A stretch of DNA of 64,000 nt from Variovorax sp. KBW07 (GCF_003852515.1 NZ_QAJK01000075.1:1-64000); one strand, 5' to 3'. Numbered from the stretch's first letter, positions 26,166 through 35,106 are shown. Numbers and translations are program-made. The notes: generated by a model from the sequence alone, not told the origin.

Positions 26166-26906
26166 ATGCTTTTCGACACGACGCTGCTGGTCGTCGCGGC
26201 CTTCGTCGCCGGTGCGCTGAACGCGGTGGCCGGCGGCGGCAGCTTCCTGACCTTGCCGGCACTGGTGCTCACCGGCATCCCGGCGGTCAGCGCCAATGCC
26301 ACCGGCACGCTGGCGCTGCTGCCCGGCTACATCGCGGGCGCCTGGGGTTTTCGCGCCGACACCGCGCCGCCGCCCGGCCTGTCGGCCCTGACGCTCGGCC
26401 TGCTGTGCCTGCTGGGCGGCAGCACCGGCGCCGTGCTGCTGTTGCTGACACCCGATGCCACCTTCCGCCGCGTGGTGCCGTGGCTGTTGCTGCTGGCGAC
26501 CTTCCTGTTCATGGCCGGGCCGCGCCTGGCCATGCCGAAGAAGCCGGAGGCCGCGCGCCCCGTGCCGGCCATGCTTGGCGTGTTCGCGGTCACGGCCTAC
26601 GGCGGCTACTTCAACGGCGGCCTGGGCATCCTGCTGCTGGCCCTGTTCGGCCTGCTGGGCCAGAAGAACCTGCACGCGATGAACGGGCTGAAGAACCAGG
26701 TGTCGGCGCTGCTCACGCTGATCGCGGTGTCGCTCTATGCCTGGGGCGGCCTCATCGCATGGCGCGAGGCCTCGGTCATGATGGGCGCCGCGCTGCTTGG
26801 CGGCTATGCGGGGGCACGCATTGCGCGGCGCCTGCCCGTGGCTTGGCTGCGGCGCGGCATCGTGGCCACCGGCCTGACGATGAGCGGGCTGTTCTTCCTG
26901 CGCTGA
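26166..26906 (+). CDS. TauE/SafE family membrane exporter
   Basis: A 246-aa protein with about eight hydrophobic segments and the two repeat halves of the TauE/SafE family (ALNAVAGGGSFLTLPALVLTGIP and GGYFNGGLGILLLALFGLLG). Such proteins are implicated in export of sulfite, sulfoacetate or related anions. It begins 10 bp after the RutE-like gene and ends the operon; the gene downstream is convergent. Confidence 0.88.
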   Translation: MLFDTTLLVVAAFVAGALNAVAGGGSFLTLPALVLTGIPAVSANATGTLALLPGYIAGAWGFRADTAPPPGLSALTLGLLCLLGGSTGAVLLLLTPDATFRRVVPWLLLLATFLFMAGPRLAMPKKPEAARPVPAMLGVFAVTAYGGYFNGGLGILLLALFGLLGQKNLHAMNGLKNQVSALLTLIAVSLYAWGGLIAWREASVMMGAALLGGYAGARIARRLPVAWLRRGIVATGLTMSGLFFLR

Positions 26907-26918
26907 AGCGCGGGGGAC

Positions 26919-27620
26919 TCAGGCCGGCTTGCGCGCCCGCCCGCCGAAGATGGCCGTGCCCACCCGCACCATCGTGCTGCCCGCGCTGATCGCCGCTTCA
27001 AGGTCGGCGCTCATGCCCAGCGACAAGGTGTCGAGCTCGATGCCGGCCTTGCGGATCGACTCGAAGAGCGCATGCGCCCGCAGGAACAATTCGCGCTGCG
27101 CCGCGAAATCGGGCGCCGGCTCGGGGATCGCCATGAGCCCGCGCAGCCGCAGCTGTGGCAAGGCAGCCACAGCCTGCGCCAATGCCAGGGCCTCGTCGGG
27201 CGTCACGCCGGACTTGTTGGCGCCGCCGTCCACATTAACCTGAAGGCATACATTCAGCGGCGGCAGGTTGGCCGGGCGCTGGGCCGACAGGCGCTCGGCG
27301 ATCTTCAGCCGGTCGATGCTGTGCACCCAGTCGAAGTGTTCCGCCACGGGCCGCGTCTTGTTGCTCTGCAGAGGGCCGATGCAGTGCCACTCGAGGGTGG
27401 CGCGCAGGTCGGCAAGGACCTCGATCTTGTCGAGCCCTTCCTGCACATAGTTCTCGCCGAAGGCCGACTGCCCCGCCGCATGCGCTTCGCGCACCGCGTC
27501 GGCGCCGAAGGTCTTGGACACCGCCAGCAGCCGGACCCCGGCCGCGTCGCGCCCGGCCGTTACACACGCCTGCGCAATCCGGTTCCTTACTTGCTGGAGA
27601 TCGTCGCCAATCATCGTCAT
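26919..27620 (-). CDS. yggS: YggS family pyridoxal phosphate homeostasis protein
   Basis: A 233-aa PLP-binding protein with the fold-type III signature VRLLAVSKT (PLP Lys) and FGENYVQEGLDKI, ending in SAGSTMVRVGTAIFGGR, the phosphate loop. It buffers PLP and affects amino-acid homeostasis. Divergent from pilT, as commonly seen in gamma- and betaproteobacteria. Confidence 0.94.
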   Translation of the reverse strand: MTMIGDDLQQVRNRIAQACVTAGRDAAGVRLLAVSKTFGADAVREAHAAGQSAFGENYVQEGLDKIEVLADLRATLEWHCIGPLQSNKTRPVAEHFDWVHSIDRLKIAERLSAQRPANLPPLNVCLQVNVDGGANKSGVTPDEALALAQAVAALPQLRLRGLMAIPEPAPDFAAQRELFLRAHALFESIRKAGIELDTLSLGMSADLEAAISAGSTMVRVGTAIFGGRARKPA

Positions 27621-27672
27621 AATCGTCCAAAAATCGTATCAAAACGTCACCGAACTCGAGCCGAGGAGCCCC

Positions 27673-28716
27673 GTGGACATTACCCAATTGCTGGCGTTCA
27701 GCGTCAAGAACAAAGCCTCCGACCTGCACCTGTCGGCCGGCCTGCCCCCCATGATCCGCGTGAACGGCGACGTGCGCCGCATCAACGTCGATGCGCTCGA
27801 CCACAAGGGCGTGCACGCGATGGTGTACGACATCATGAGCGACACGCACCGCAAGCACTACGAAGAGTTTCTTGAGGTCGACTTCTCGTTCGAGATCGAC
27901 GGCCTCGCGCGCTTCCGCGTGAACGCCTTCAACCAGGCCCGTGGCGCGGCCGCGGTGTTCCGGACCATTCCTTCGAAGATCCTCACGCTGGAGCAACTGA
28001 ACGCACCGAAGATTTTCGGCGAACTGGCGCTCAAGCCGCGCGGCCTGGTGCTGGTGACCGGCCCCACGGGCTCGGGCAAGTCGACCACGCTGGCCGCGAT
28101 GGTCAACTACCTCAACGAAAACGAGTACGGCCACATCCTCACGGTGGAAGACCCGATCGAGTTCGTGCACGAGTCGAAGAAGTGCCTGATCAACCAGCGC
28201 GAAGTGGGCCCCATGACGCTGTCGTTCTCGAACGCGCTGCGCTCCGCCCTGCGCGAAGACCCGGACGCCATTCTGGTGGGCGAGTTGCGCGACCTTGAAA
28301 CCATCCGGCTGGCCATGACCGCGGCCGAAACGGGCCACCTGGTGTTCGGCACGCTGCACACCTCATCGGCCGCCAAGACCATCGACCGGATCATCGACGT
28401 GTTCCCGGGCGAAGAAAAGGAAATGATCCGCGCGATGCTGTCGGAGTCGCTGCAGGCGGTGATCTCGCAGACGCTGTGCAAGACCAAGGACGGCCAGGGC
28501 CGCGTGGCGGCGCACGAGATCATGCTGGGCACGCCGGCCATCCGCAACCTGATCCGCGAGGCCAAGGTGGCGCAGATGTACTCCACCATCCAGACCGGCC
28601 AGGGCTCGGGCATGCAGACGCTCGACCAGAACCTGACGGACCTGGTGCGCCGCAATACCATCTCTGCTGCAGAGGCCCGCGGCAAGGCCAAGATCCCCGA
28701 GAATTTCCCTGGCTGA
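27673..28716 (+). CDS. pilT: Type IV pilus retraction ATPase PilT
   Basis: A 347-aa hexameric ATPase. N-terminal PAS-like DITQLLAFSVKNKASDLHLS, Walker A GPTGSGKST, Asp box DPIEFVHE, Walker B-type ILVGELRD and the PilT-specific AIRNLIREAK motif. It depolymerises the pilus from the cytoplasmic face of the inner membrane. Start GTG at 27673 with GAGGAG 4 nt before. Followed by pilU after 30 bp. Confidence 0.96.
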   Translation: MDITQLLAFSVKNKASDLHLSAGLPPMIRVNGDVRRINVDALDHKGVHAMVYDIMSDTHRKHYEEFLEVDFSFEIDGLARFRVNAFNQARGAAAVFRTIPSKILTLEQLNAPKIFGELALKPRGLVLVTGPTGSGKSTTLAAMVNYLNENEYGHILTVEDPIEFVHESKKCLINQREVGPMTLSFSNALRSALREDPDAILVGELRDLETIRLAMTAAETGHLVFGTLHTSSAAKTIDRIIDVFPGEEKEMIRAMLSESLQAVISQTLCKTKDGQGRVAAHEIMLGTPAIRNLIREAKVAQMYSTIQTGQGSGMQTLDQNLTDLVRRNTISAAEARGKAKIPENFPG

Positions 28717-28746
28717 TCCACTACAGCCCTTCGGAGCAACGACATC

Positions 28747-29883
28747 ATGGAACGCGATCAAGCCAGCCAGTTCATCAACGACCTGCTCAAGCTCATGGTG
28801 AGCCGCAACGGCAGCGACCTGTTCATCACCGCCGACTTTCCGCCGGCCATCAAGGTCGATGGCAAGGTCACCAAGGTGTCGCAGCAGGCGCTGGGCGCGC
28901 AGCACACGCTGGCGCTGACGCGCTCGGTCATGAACGACCGCCAGACGGCCGAGTTCGAGCGCACCAAGGAATGCAACTTCGCAATCTCGCCGACCGGCGT
29001 GGGGCGCTTCCGGGTCAACGCCTTCGTGCAGCAGGGCAAGGTCGGCATGGTGCTGCGGACCATTCCCGCCAAGCTGCCGACCATCGACGGCCTGGGCATG
29101 CCGCAGGTGCTGAAAGACGTGTCGATGACCAAGCGCGGCCTGACCATTTTGGTGGGCGCCACGGGCTCGGGCAAGTCGACCACGCTGGCCGCCATGATCG
29201 ACTGGCGCAATGAAAACTCCTACGGCCACATCGTGACGGTGGAAGACCCGGTCGAGTTCGTGCACCCGCACAAGAACTGCGTGGTGACGCAGCGCGAAGT
29301 GGGCATCGACACCGACAGCTGGGAAGCCGCGCTCAAGAACACGCTGCGCCAGGCGCCCGACGTGATTTTGATGGGCGAAATTCGCGACCGCGAAACCATG
29401 GAGCACGCGGTGGCCTTCGCCGAGACCGGCCACCTGTGCATGGCCACGCTGCACGCCAACAGCGCCAACCAGGCGCTCGACCGCATCATCAACTTCTTCC
29501 CCGAAGAGCGCCGCGCGCAACTGCTGATGGACCTGTCGCTGAACCTGCGCTCGCTGGTGTCGCAGCGGCTGGTGCCCACCGAAGACGGCCAGGGCCGCGT
29601 GGCCGCGGTCGAGGTGCTGCTGAACACGCCGCTGATTGCCGACCTGATCTTCAAGGGCGAAGTGGGCGAGATCAAGGAGATCATGCGCAAGAGCCGCAAC
29701 CTGGGCATGCAGACCTTCGACCAGGCGCTGTTCGATTTGTTCGAGAGCCACTCGATCAGCTTCGACGACGCGATCCGCAACGCCGACTCGGCCAACGACC
29801 TGCGCCTGCAGATCAAGCTCAACAGCCAGCGTGCGCGCAGCACCGATCTGGCGGCGGGCACCGAGCACTTCGCGATCGTCTGA
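28747..29883 (+). CDS. pilU: Twitching motility accessory ATPase PilU
   Basis: A 378-aa PilT paralogue with Walker A GATGSGKST, EDPVEFVH, ILMGEIRDRETMEHAV and a longer C-terminus than PilT (SISFDDAIRNADSANDLRLQIKL), which identifies PilU. It works with PilT in retraction. Same operon as pilT. Confidence 0.95.
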   Translation: MERDQASQFINDLLKLMVSRNGSDLFITADFPPAIKVDGKVTKVSQQALGAQHTLALTRSVMNDRQTAEFERTKECNFAISPTGVGRFRVNAFVQQGKVGMVLRTIPAKLPTIDGLGMPQVLKDVSMTKRGLTILVGATGSGKSTTLAAMIDWRNENSYGHIVTVEDPVEFVHPHKNCVVTQREVGIDTDSWEAALKNTLRQAPDVILMGEIRDRETMEHAVAFAETGHLCMATLHANSANQALDRIINFFPEERRAQLLMDLSLNLRSLVSQRLVPTEDGQGRVAAVEVLLNTPLIADLIFKGEVGEIKEIMRKSRNLGMQTFDQALFDLFESHSISFDDAIRNADSANDLRLQIKLNSQRARSTDLAAGTEHFAIV

Positions 29884-29884
29884 A

Positions 29885-29905
29885 CGGACCGCGCCGGCTG
29901 GTCCG
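29885..29905. terminator. Hairpin between convergent genes
   Basis: CGGACC and GGTCCG with a 9-nt loop lie in the 24-bp gap between pilU and the convergent MFS gene. Without a T-run it is at best a weak bidirectional terminator. Confidence 0.35.
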
Positions 29906-29907
29906 CC

Positions 29908-31458
29908 CTAGTCGATCTTTCGCTGCCACGCAGCGAAGACGCCGGCGGCCAGCGCAATCACCGCCATTGCGGTGAACCCGTCGAGCGAGGCCATGAACGT
30001 GGCCTGCTGCTCCAGCGTGCGCCACAGCGTGCCGAGCGCCATGGCATGCGCCTCGCCCGCCGAATGCCCGGCTGCCGCGAAGCCGTGGGTGAGCGACTCC
30101 AGCGCCTGCATGAAGCTGGTGTTGGCGGGGTTGGCCGACTCGCTCAGCCGCACTTCGTGCAGCGCCAACCGGTGCTGCTGCAGCGCGATCACGCTCGACG
30201 TTGCGAATGAAATAGCGAGTTGCCGCACCAGGTTCTTGAGCCGGTAGCCGTGCGCGAACTCTTCGGCCGCGAAGGGCTTGAAGGTGAGGTTGGCCACCGG
30301 CAGCACGACGAACAGCATCAGCAGCCCGCGCAGCAACAGCGGCAGCAGCAGGGCTTCGCGCCCCGCCTGCGGCGTGAGCCGCGACAGCAGCCACGCCGCC
30401 AACGCCGCAATGCCGAAGCCCATGACGATGAGCCACTTCTTGCGCGTGAGCCGCCCCGAGTAGCGCAAGTAGGCGAACACCAGCAGGCCGGTCGCCAGCG
30501 ACATCGCGCCGGTGAAGTAGCCGGTGTTGCCGACGGTGAAGCCGAGCCCGCCTTCCATCAGCCGCGGCAGCAGGTAGCTGAAGCCCGTCGACAGGTAGTA
30601 GTAGACGACGTACAGCGCCAGCCCCACGCGAAACGAGGCACTGCGCAGCGCGTGCAGCCGCACCAGCGGCGCCGGGTGTTGCCATTGCTGCCAGCCGAAC
30701 CATGCGAGCCCCGCCATGCCCGCGATCGTCAGGCCGATCAAGGCCGGCGAGCCGCCGAACAGCTCGAAGTGCGAGCGCGTCAGCACCACCTGCAGCGCTG
30801 CCTGCGCCAGCGCGAACACGAGGAAGGCCAGGTAGTGCGGCTCGGTGCGCTCGTGCGGCTCGACGTCGCCGATGTCGGGCAGGGTCCAGAGCACCAGCAG
30901 GCCGATCAGCGCAGCGGCCGGCGCGGTGCTCGCGAACAGCCAGCGCCAATCGAAGTGGGTGACGACAAAGGCGCCCGCGATCGGCGCCATGGCGCCACTG
31001 AAGACGATCAGCACCATGAAGGCCTTCAGCGCCTTGGCACGCCGTGCCGGCGGAATGCCGATCTGGATCAGGATGCGGCAGGCGCCGAGCATCGGGCCGA
31101 CGAAGTAGCCCTGCACCGCGCGCGCAAGCGTGAGCTGCGTCGAGCTGTCGCACAGCGCCGCGCCCACGCCGCCGGCCGCGAAGGCGAACATGCAGATCGC
31201 CAGGTAGCGCCGGTAGCCCAGCCGCTCGACCCACGCATGCTGGTGCAGGATGCCGAGCACGGCGCCCAGCGCATAGGCGCTCGAGGCCCATACCAGTTCG
31301 TCGGGCGAGGCACTGACACCACCGGCGATGTAGCTCGCGAAGAAGGCGAACAGGGCGTTGTCGAAATAGTCGATGGCCGTGACGAGGCCGATAGCCCAGG
31401 GCAGCAGCGCCGCCGCGGCAATGCCGCGCGGACGCCAGCCCAGGGCCGGCGAGGTCAT
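29908..31458 (-). CDS. MFS transporter, DHA2-like (14-TM) drug exporter
   Basis: A 516-aa inner-membrane protein with about 14 hydrophobic helices. The N-terminal part has LVWASSAYALGAVLGILHQ and the cytoplasmic RLGYRRYLAI loop of the superfamily. Membership of the EmrB/QacA (DHA2) group is by length and helix count. It is encoded 58 bp downstream of a MerR regulator on the same strand and is the likely target of that regulator. Confidence 0.85.
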   Translation of the reverse strand: MTSPALGWRPRGIAAAALLPWAIGLVTAIDYFDNALFAFFASYIAGGVSASPDELVWASSAYALGAVLGILHQHAWVERLGYRRYLAICMFAFAAGGVGAALCDSSTQLTLARAVQGYFVGPMLGACRILIQIGIPPARRAKALKAFMVLIVFSGAMAPIAGAFVVTHFDWRWLFASTAPAAALIGLLVLWTLPDIGDVEPHERTEPHYLAFLVFALAQAALQVVLTRSHFELFGGSPALIGLTIAGMAGLAWFGWQQWQHPAPLVRLHALRSASFRVGLALYVVYYYLSTGFSYLLPRLMEGGLGFTVGNTGYFTGAMSLATGLLVFAYLRYSGRLTRKKWLIVMGFGIAALAAWLLSRLTPQAGREALLLPLLLRGLLMLFVVLPVANLTFKPFAAEEFAHGYRLKNLVRQLAISFATSSVIALQQHRLALHEVRLSESANPANTSFMQALESLTHGFAAAGHSAGEAHAMALGTLWRTLEQQATFMASLDGFTAMAVIALAAGVFAAWQRKID

Positions 31459-31516
31459 TCGGCAGCCTCCGTGCTGCGCACTGCGGCGCGAGCGCCTAAG
31501 GGCGGCCGGGCGGCGC

Positions 31517-31999
31517 TCATGCTGCCGGCCGCTCCCGGCGGCGTTGCTCGAGCGCCTCTTCCACCGGCTCGCCAGCCAGGCGGCGCTCGACGTAGTCGAG
31601 GTCGCGGCGCAACTGCGCCTGCAGCGCGGCGGCCTCTTTGAGTTCGCGGCGGACCTGGGCCACGCGCTCGTCGAGCGCGGCGAGCTGTTCGCCGAGCGTG
31701 TCGCGCAGCGACTTCAGCGAAGCGTTGGACAGCCTCGGGCGCCCGCCTTCGGCCGGCACTTCCATGGGCTGCTGCAGCATCGCGGTGATGGCCGCGAGCG
31801 AGAAACCCAGCGAGCGCATGCGCAGCACGCGGCCCAGCCTGGCCAGGTCGGCCGGCTCGTACAGGCGGTAGCCGCCTTCGCTGCGCACCGGCACCACGAT
31901 GCCCAGTTCTTCGTAGTACTTGAGCGTGCGCGGCGTGACCTTGAGCCGCGCGGCGGCATCGCGCACGGTGATGGTTTTTGCGGGGCTGGTTTCGGTCAT
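31517..31999 (-). CDS. MerR family transcriptional regulator
   Basis: A 160-aa protein with the MerR winged helix ITVRDAAARLKVTPRTLKYYEELGIVVPVRSEGGYRLYEPADLARL and a long C-terminal coiled coil (RDTLGEQLAALDERVAQVRRELKEAAALQAQLRRDLDYVE). No Cys metal-ligand cluster is visible, so it is probably an organic-ligand sensor rather than a metal sensor. A near-ideal MerR-type palindrome lies 16-47 bp upstream of the start (32015-32046). Confidence 0.92.
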   Translation of the reverse strand: MTETSPAKTITVRDAAARLKVTPRTLKYYEELGIVVPVRSEGGYRLYEPADLARLGRVLRMRSLGFSLAAITAMLQQPMEVPAEGGRPRLSNASLKSLRDTLGEQLAALDERVAQVRRELKEAAALQAQLRRDLDYVERRLAGEPVEEALEQRRRERPAA

Positions 32000-32014
32000 G
32001 ACGAAGCCATTCTA

Positions 32015-32046
32015 CCCAAACCTGTACGTTCACGTACAGGTTTGGG
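32015..32046. promoter_or_regulatory. Perfect 15-bp-arm MerR-type operator
   Basis: CCCAAACCTGTACGT (32015-32029) and ACGTACAGGTTTGGG (32032-32046) are exact mirror images with only TC between. The core ACCTGTACGT/ACGTACAGGT has the shape of MerR-family sites. It lies in the 97-bp gap between merR and the divergent dehydrogenase gene. Confidence 0.8.
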
Positions 32047-32096
32047 CCATCGCACCTGTAGCCGCCTGTCGCCGAATGGCTTTAAGCTCTTGCTCC

Positions 32097-33005
32097 ATGA
32101 GCAGCATCAACACCCGAACCTACGAATCCATCCCCGCGCAGACGGTGGCCTTTCTCGGCCTCGGCGTCATGGGCGGGCCCATGGCCGGCCACCTGGCCAA
32201 GGCCGGCCACCGCGTGACGGTCTACAACCGCACCCCGGCCAAGGCGCAGGCCTGGGCCGCCGAGTTCGGCCCGCCGGGCCGCCACGCCGCCACCCCGCGC
32301 GAAGCGGCGGCGGGCGCCACCATCGTGTTCTGCTGCGTCGGCAACGACGACGACCTGCGCTCGGTGGTGCTGGGCGACGACGGCGCCTTCGCCGGCATGC
32401 AGAAGGACGCAGTGCTGGTCGACCACACGACCGCCTCGGCCGACGTGGCGCGCGAACTGTCGAAGGCAGCGCGGGCGCAGGGCCTGCACTTCATCGACGC
32501 GCCGGTGTCCGGTGGCCAGGCTGGCGCGCAGAACGGCGCGCTGACGGTGATGTGCGGCGGCGAGGCGGCGGTGTTCGAGCGCATCCAGCCGGTGGCGGCC
32601 GCGTTTGCACGTGCCGTCACCCTGCTGGGCGAGAGCGGCGCCGGCCAACTCGCGAAGATGGTGAACCAGATCGCGATCGCGGGCCTGGTGCAGGGCCTGT
32701 CTGAGGCCATTGCCTTCGGCCAGCGCGCGGGCCTCGACATGAATGCGGTGCTGGGCGTCATCAGCAAGGGCGCGGCCCAGAGCTGGCAGATGGAAAACCG
32801 CGGCAAGACCATGATCGAAGGCAAGTTCGACTACGGCTTTGCGGTCGACTGGATGCGCAAGGACCTGGGCCTGGTGCTCGACGAGGCCAAGCGCAATGGC
32901 GCACGAGTGCCTGTGACGGCGCTGGTCGACCAGTTCTATGCCGACGTGCAGCAGGCCGGTGGCCAGCGCTGGGATACCTCCAGCCTCATCACCAGACTGA
33001 AGTAA
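32097..33005 (+). CDS. 3-hydroxyisobutyrate dehydrogenase-like NAD(P)-dependent oxidoreductase
   Basis: A 302-aa beta-hydroxyacid dehydrogenase. Rossmann motif VAFLGLGVMGGPMAGHLA, substrate motif DAPVSGGQAGAQNGALTVMCGG, catalytic Lys in GAGQLAKMVNQ and the NAD lid MRKDLGLVLDEAK. The family oxidises 3-hydroxy acids or reduces semialdehydes. Divergent from the MerR gene and adjacent to its operator. The stop codon lies inside the first unit of a 21-bp tandem duplication. Confidence 0.92.
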   Translation: MSSINTRTYESIPAQTVAFLGLGVMGGPMAGHLAKAGHRVTVYNRTPAKAQAWAAEFGPPGRHAATPREAAAGATIVFCCVGNDDDLRSVVLGDDGAFAGMQKDAVLVDHTTASADVARELSKAARAQGLHFIDAPVSGGQAGAQNGALTVMCGGEAAVFERIQPVAAAFARAVTLLGESGAGQLAKMVNQIAIAGLVQGLSEAIAFGQRAGLDMNAVLGVISKGAAQSWQMENRGKTMIEGKFDYGFAVDWMRKDLGLVLDEAKRNGARVPVTALVDQFYADVQQAGGQRWDTSSLITRLK

Positions 33006-33150
33006 GGCTCGCCCCCAGCGAAGTAGGGCTCGCCCCCAGGCTTTGCGCACTTCGTGTCGCTACGCCAACCCCCTACCGGGGCAACACCCGCGGCCCGGCA
33101 GAGCCGGTTCCGCGGTGTTTCACGAAGGGGCCGGGCTGCGCCGGCCGTGA
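33000..33150. repeat. Tandem duplication plus possible dispersed intergenic repeat
   Basis: GAAGTARGGCTCGCCCCCAG occurs twice at a 21-bp period (33000-33040; the GGCTCGCCCCCAG cores are at 33006-33018 and 33027-33039). The sequence that follows is rich in short palindromes (CCCCCTACCGGGG, GCCCGGCAGAGCCGG) and ends near 33150. From memory this type of sequence recurs between genes in Variovorax genomes; that needs a genome-wide search. No gene is present between 33006 and 33168. Confidence 0.5.
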
Positions 33151-33168
33151 TTCGTGGTCCGCTATCGA

Positions 33169-33960
33169 TTAACGGACGGGGGTTGTCGTTGCGCTGCCGG
33201 CAGGCTGGGTCGGGGCGCCGCCAGATGGCAGGGGCGCCATCGGCGGAAGCGGGACGCGCGACGACGATGCCGGAATGGTTTGCGGCGGGGCCGGAGTGGC
33301 GGGGGCGGAGGAGGTCACGGGGGCGCTGTTGCCGCCGGGCTGGGCCTGGCTGGCGAGGTCGGATTCGCTGACGATCTCCACCACGCGCACGACCTTCTGG
33401 ACACCGCCCACGCTGCGCGTGATTTCGCTGGCGCGGTCGGTCTCGCGGCGGGTGGCGATGCCCATGATGTAGACCACGCCGCGCTCGGTCACGACCTTGA
33501 AGGAGTTGGCGAAGATGTCCTTGGCATCGAGCAGCGAGGCCTTGACCTTGCCGGTGATGTAGAGGTCGTTCGAGCGGTCCTGGAAGGTGCTGGGCGTGCC
33601 GATGGTGAGTTCGTTGACCACCGAGCGCACGTTGTCCACGCGCAGCACGGTTTCTTCGACACGGCGGCGGTCGGCGTCGCTGCCCACGGCGCCGGTCAGC
33701 AGCACCTGGCGGTTGTAGCTGGTCACGCTGACGTACATCTGGTCGTTGGCCATGTCGCGCACGCGGGCGGCGGCACGCAGTTCGATGCCCTGGTCGTCGA
33801 GCTGGGCGCCCGAGCTGCGGCGGTCGGTGGCCAGCAGGCCCACGCCCACCGCGGCACCGCCCACCACGAGCGGCACGCAGGCGGAAAGCCCGGCGACCAG
33901 TGCGGCACCCATGGTGAGTGCAATGGCGAAACGCTGGATCGGTGTCGTCGTCATGGTCAT
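33169..33960 (-). CDS. BON-domain lipoprotein (DolP/YraP-like)
   Basis: A 263-aa lipoprotein: signal sequence ALTMGAALVAGLSAC with Cys 28, then two BON domains (about residues 60-120 with NRQVLLTGAVGSDADRRR, and about 130-200 with VVYIMGIATRRETD). The C-terminal 60 residues are Pro/Ala/Ser-rich and disordered, longer than usual for the family. Members sit in the outer membrane and support its integrity. Its ATG overlaps the stop of the SIS gene (ATGA at 33957-33960), as in yraO-yraP of enterobacteria. Confidence 0.9.
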   Translation of the reverse strand: MTMTTTPIQRFAIALTMGAALVAGLSACVPLVVGGAAVGVGLLATDRRSSGAQLDDQGIELRAAARVRDMANDQMYVSVTSYNRQVLLTGAVGSDADRRRVEETVLRVDNVRSVVNELTIGTPSTFQDRSNDLYITGKVKASLLDAKDIFANSFKVVTERGVVYIMGIATRRETDRASEITRSVGGVQKVVRVVEIVSESDLASQAQPGGNSAPVTSSAPATPAPPQTIPASSSRVPLPPMAPLPSGGAPTQPAGSATTTPVR

Positions 33961-34601
33961 GAGGAAATTTCCTGTTCTCCGAGTAGCTGGGCGTCCACAC
34001 CGTCGCACAGGCAATGCAGCGCGAGCAGGTGGACTTCGTGAATGCGCGCCGCACGCTCGTGCGGGACGCTGATCTGGACATCGGTTTCGCGCAGCGCGCG
34101 GCCGATGACGCCGCCGGTGCCGCTGCTGCCCGCGCCCGGTGCCGAAGGCGGCCCCGAGACGGCGTTGCCGAGCAATGCGACCACGGTCATGTCGCGCTCA
34201 TGCGCGGCCATCACGGCCGCCAGCACCGCCGCCGACTGGCCGCTGGCGCTCAGCGCGAGCAGCACGTCGCCGGCCTGGCCCAGCGCGCGCACCTGGCGGG
34301 CAAAGCGGTCGGCATCGATGGCGCCCGCGCTGTCGGCATTCGGGTCGGTGGTGTCGCCGGGCAGCGCGATGGCGCCCAGCTCGGGCCGCTCGCGTTCGAA
34401 GCGGCCGACGAACTGCGCGGCGAACTGCGCCGCCAGCAGACCCGACACACCGGCGCCGCAGGCCAACACCTTGCCACCGCTGGTCACGCAGGCCAGGATG
34501 GCCTGCATTGCTTGGGAGATGGGTTTGCTGAGGACCGGTCCGGTCTGGTATTTGAGGTCGGCACTGTCGATGAAGTGCTGCTGAATACGTTGCTCGAGCA
34601 T
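33957..34601 (-). CDS. SIS-domain phosphosugar-binding protein (GmhA/DiaA-like)
   Basis: A 214-aa protein with the sugar isomerase fold: GGKVLACGAGVSGLLAAQFAAQF and LLALSASGQSAAVLAAV (phosphate-binding Ser). The neighbourhood (yraN upstream, BON lipoprotein downstream, rsmI divergent) identifies the diaA-like gene rather than the lipopolysaccharide gene gmhA. DiaA binds DnaA at oriC in E. coli; whether this is so here is unknown. ATG at 34601. Confidence 0.85.
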   Translation of the reverse strand: MLEQRIQQHFIDSADLKYQTGPVLSKPISQAMQAILACVTSGGKVLACGAGVSGLLAAQFAAQFVGRFERERPELGAIALPGDTTDPNADSAGAIDADRFARQVRALGQAGDVLLALSASGQSAAVLAAVMAAHERDMTVVALLGNAVSGPPSAPGAGSSGTGGVIGRALRETDVQISVPHERAARIHEVHLLALHCLCDGVDAQLLGEQEISS

Positions 34602-34687
34602 GTGGCGGGATGATAACTGGGGGTTGTGAAACAAGACGTGTGAGTTGTGGAGCCTTCAGCAACGCTTCAGTTCCCGCATGCAGCGGG

Positions 34688-35062
34688 TCAGCCGGCGTCG
34701 AAGGCAGCTTGCAACCAGGTGATTTTCTCCTCGACCAGCACCACGTCGAAACGGCAGGGCGGCTCGGTGCGCAGCCGGCCCAGGTAGTGCCGCGCGGCGA
34801 ACACGATGCGCCGCTGCTTCAGCCCGGTGATGCTGCCGCCCGCGCCGCCGTGCGTGCCGGTGCTGCGCTGGCGCACCTCGACGAACACCAGCGTGCCGCC
34901 ATCAGGGCCACGCGGATCGCGCATGATCAGGTCGATCTCGCCGCCCCCGCGGCCCGGCGTTCGATAATTGCGCGCGACCAGCACCAGGCCGGCGTGGCTC
35001 AGATGGTCGAGCGCGGCGTCTTCCGCCGCATCGCCACGATGCTTCGTTGTGGTGGTCTTCAT
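34688..35062 (-). CDS. YraN family (UPF0102) endonuclease-like protein
   Basis: A 124-aa protein with the UPF0102 pattern HRGDAAEDAALDHLSHAGLVLVARNYR, GGEIDLIM (D of a PD-(D/E)xK core) and LVFVEVRQR (E-x-K replaced by E-V-R). The core Lys position being Arg is notable. ATG at 35062 is used; an in-frame ATG at 35107 would abut the start of rsmI. Divergent from rsmI. Confidence 0.85.
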   Translation of the reverse strand: MKTTTTKHRGDAAEDAALDHLSHAGLVLVARNYRTPGRGGGEIDLIMRDPRGPDGGTLVFVEVRQRSTGTHGGAGGSITGLKQRRIVFAARHYLGRLRTEPPCRFDVVLVEEKITWLQAAFDAG

Positions 35063-35106
35063 GCTCCCTGCCGTCTTCTTGTTGTCTGTTTTTTCGGAGA
35101 AACCCA

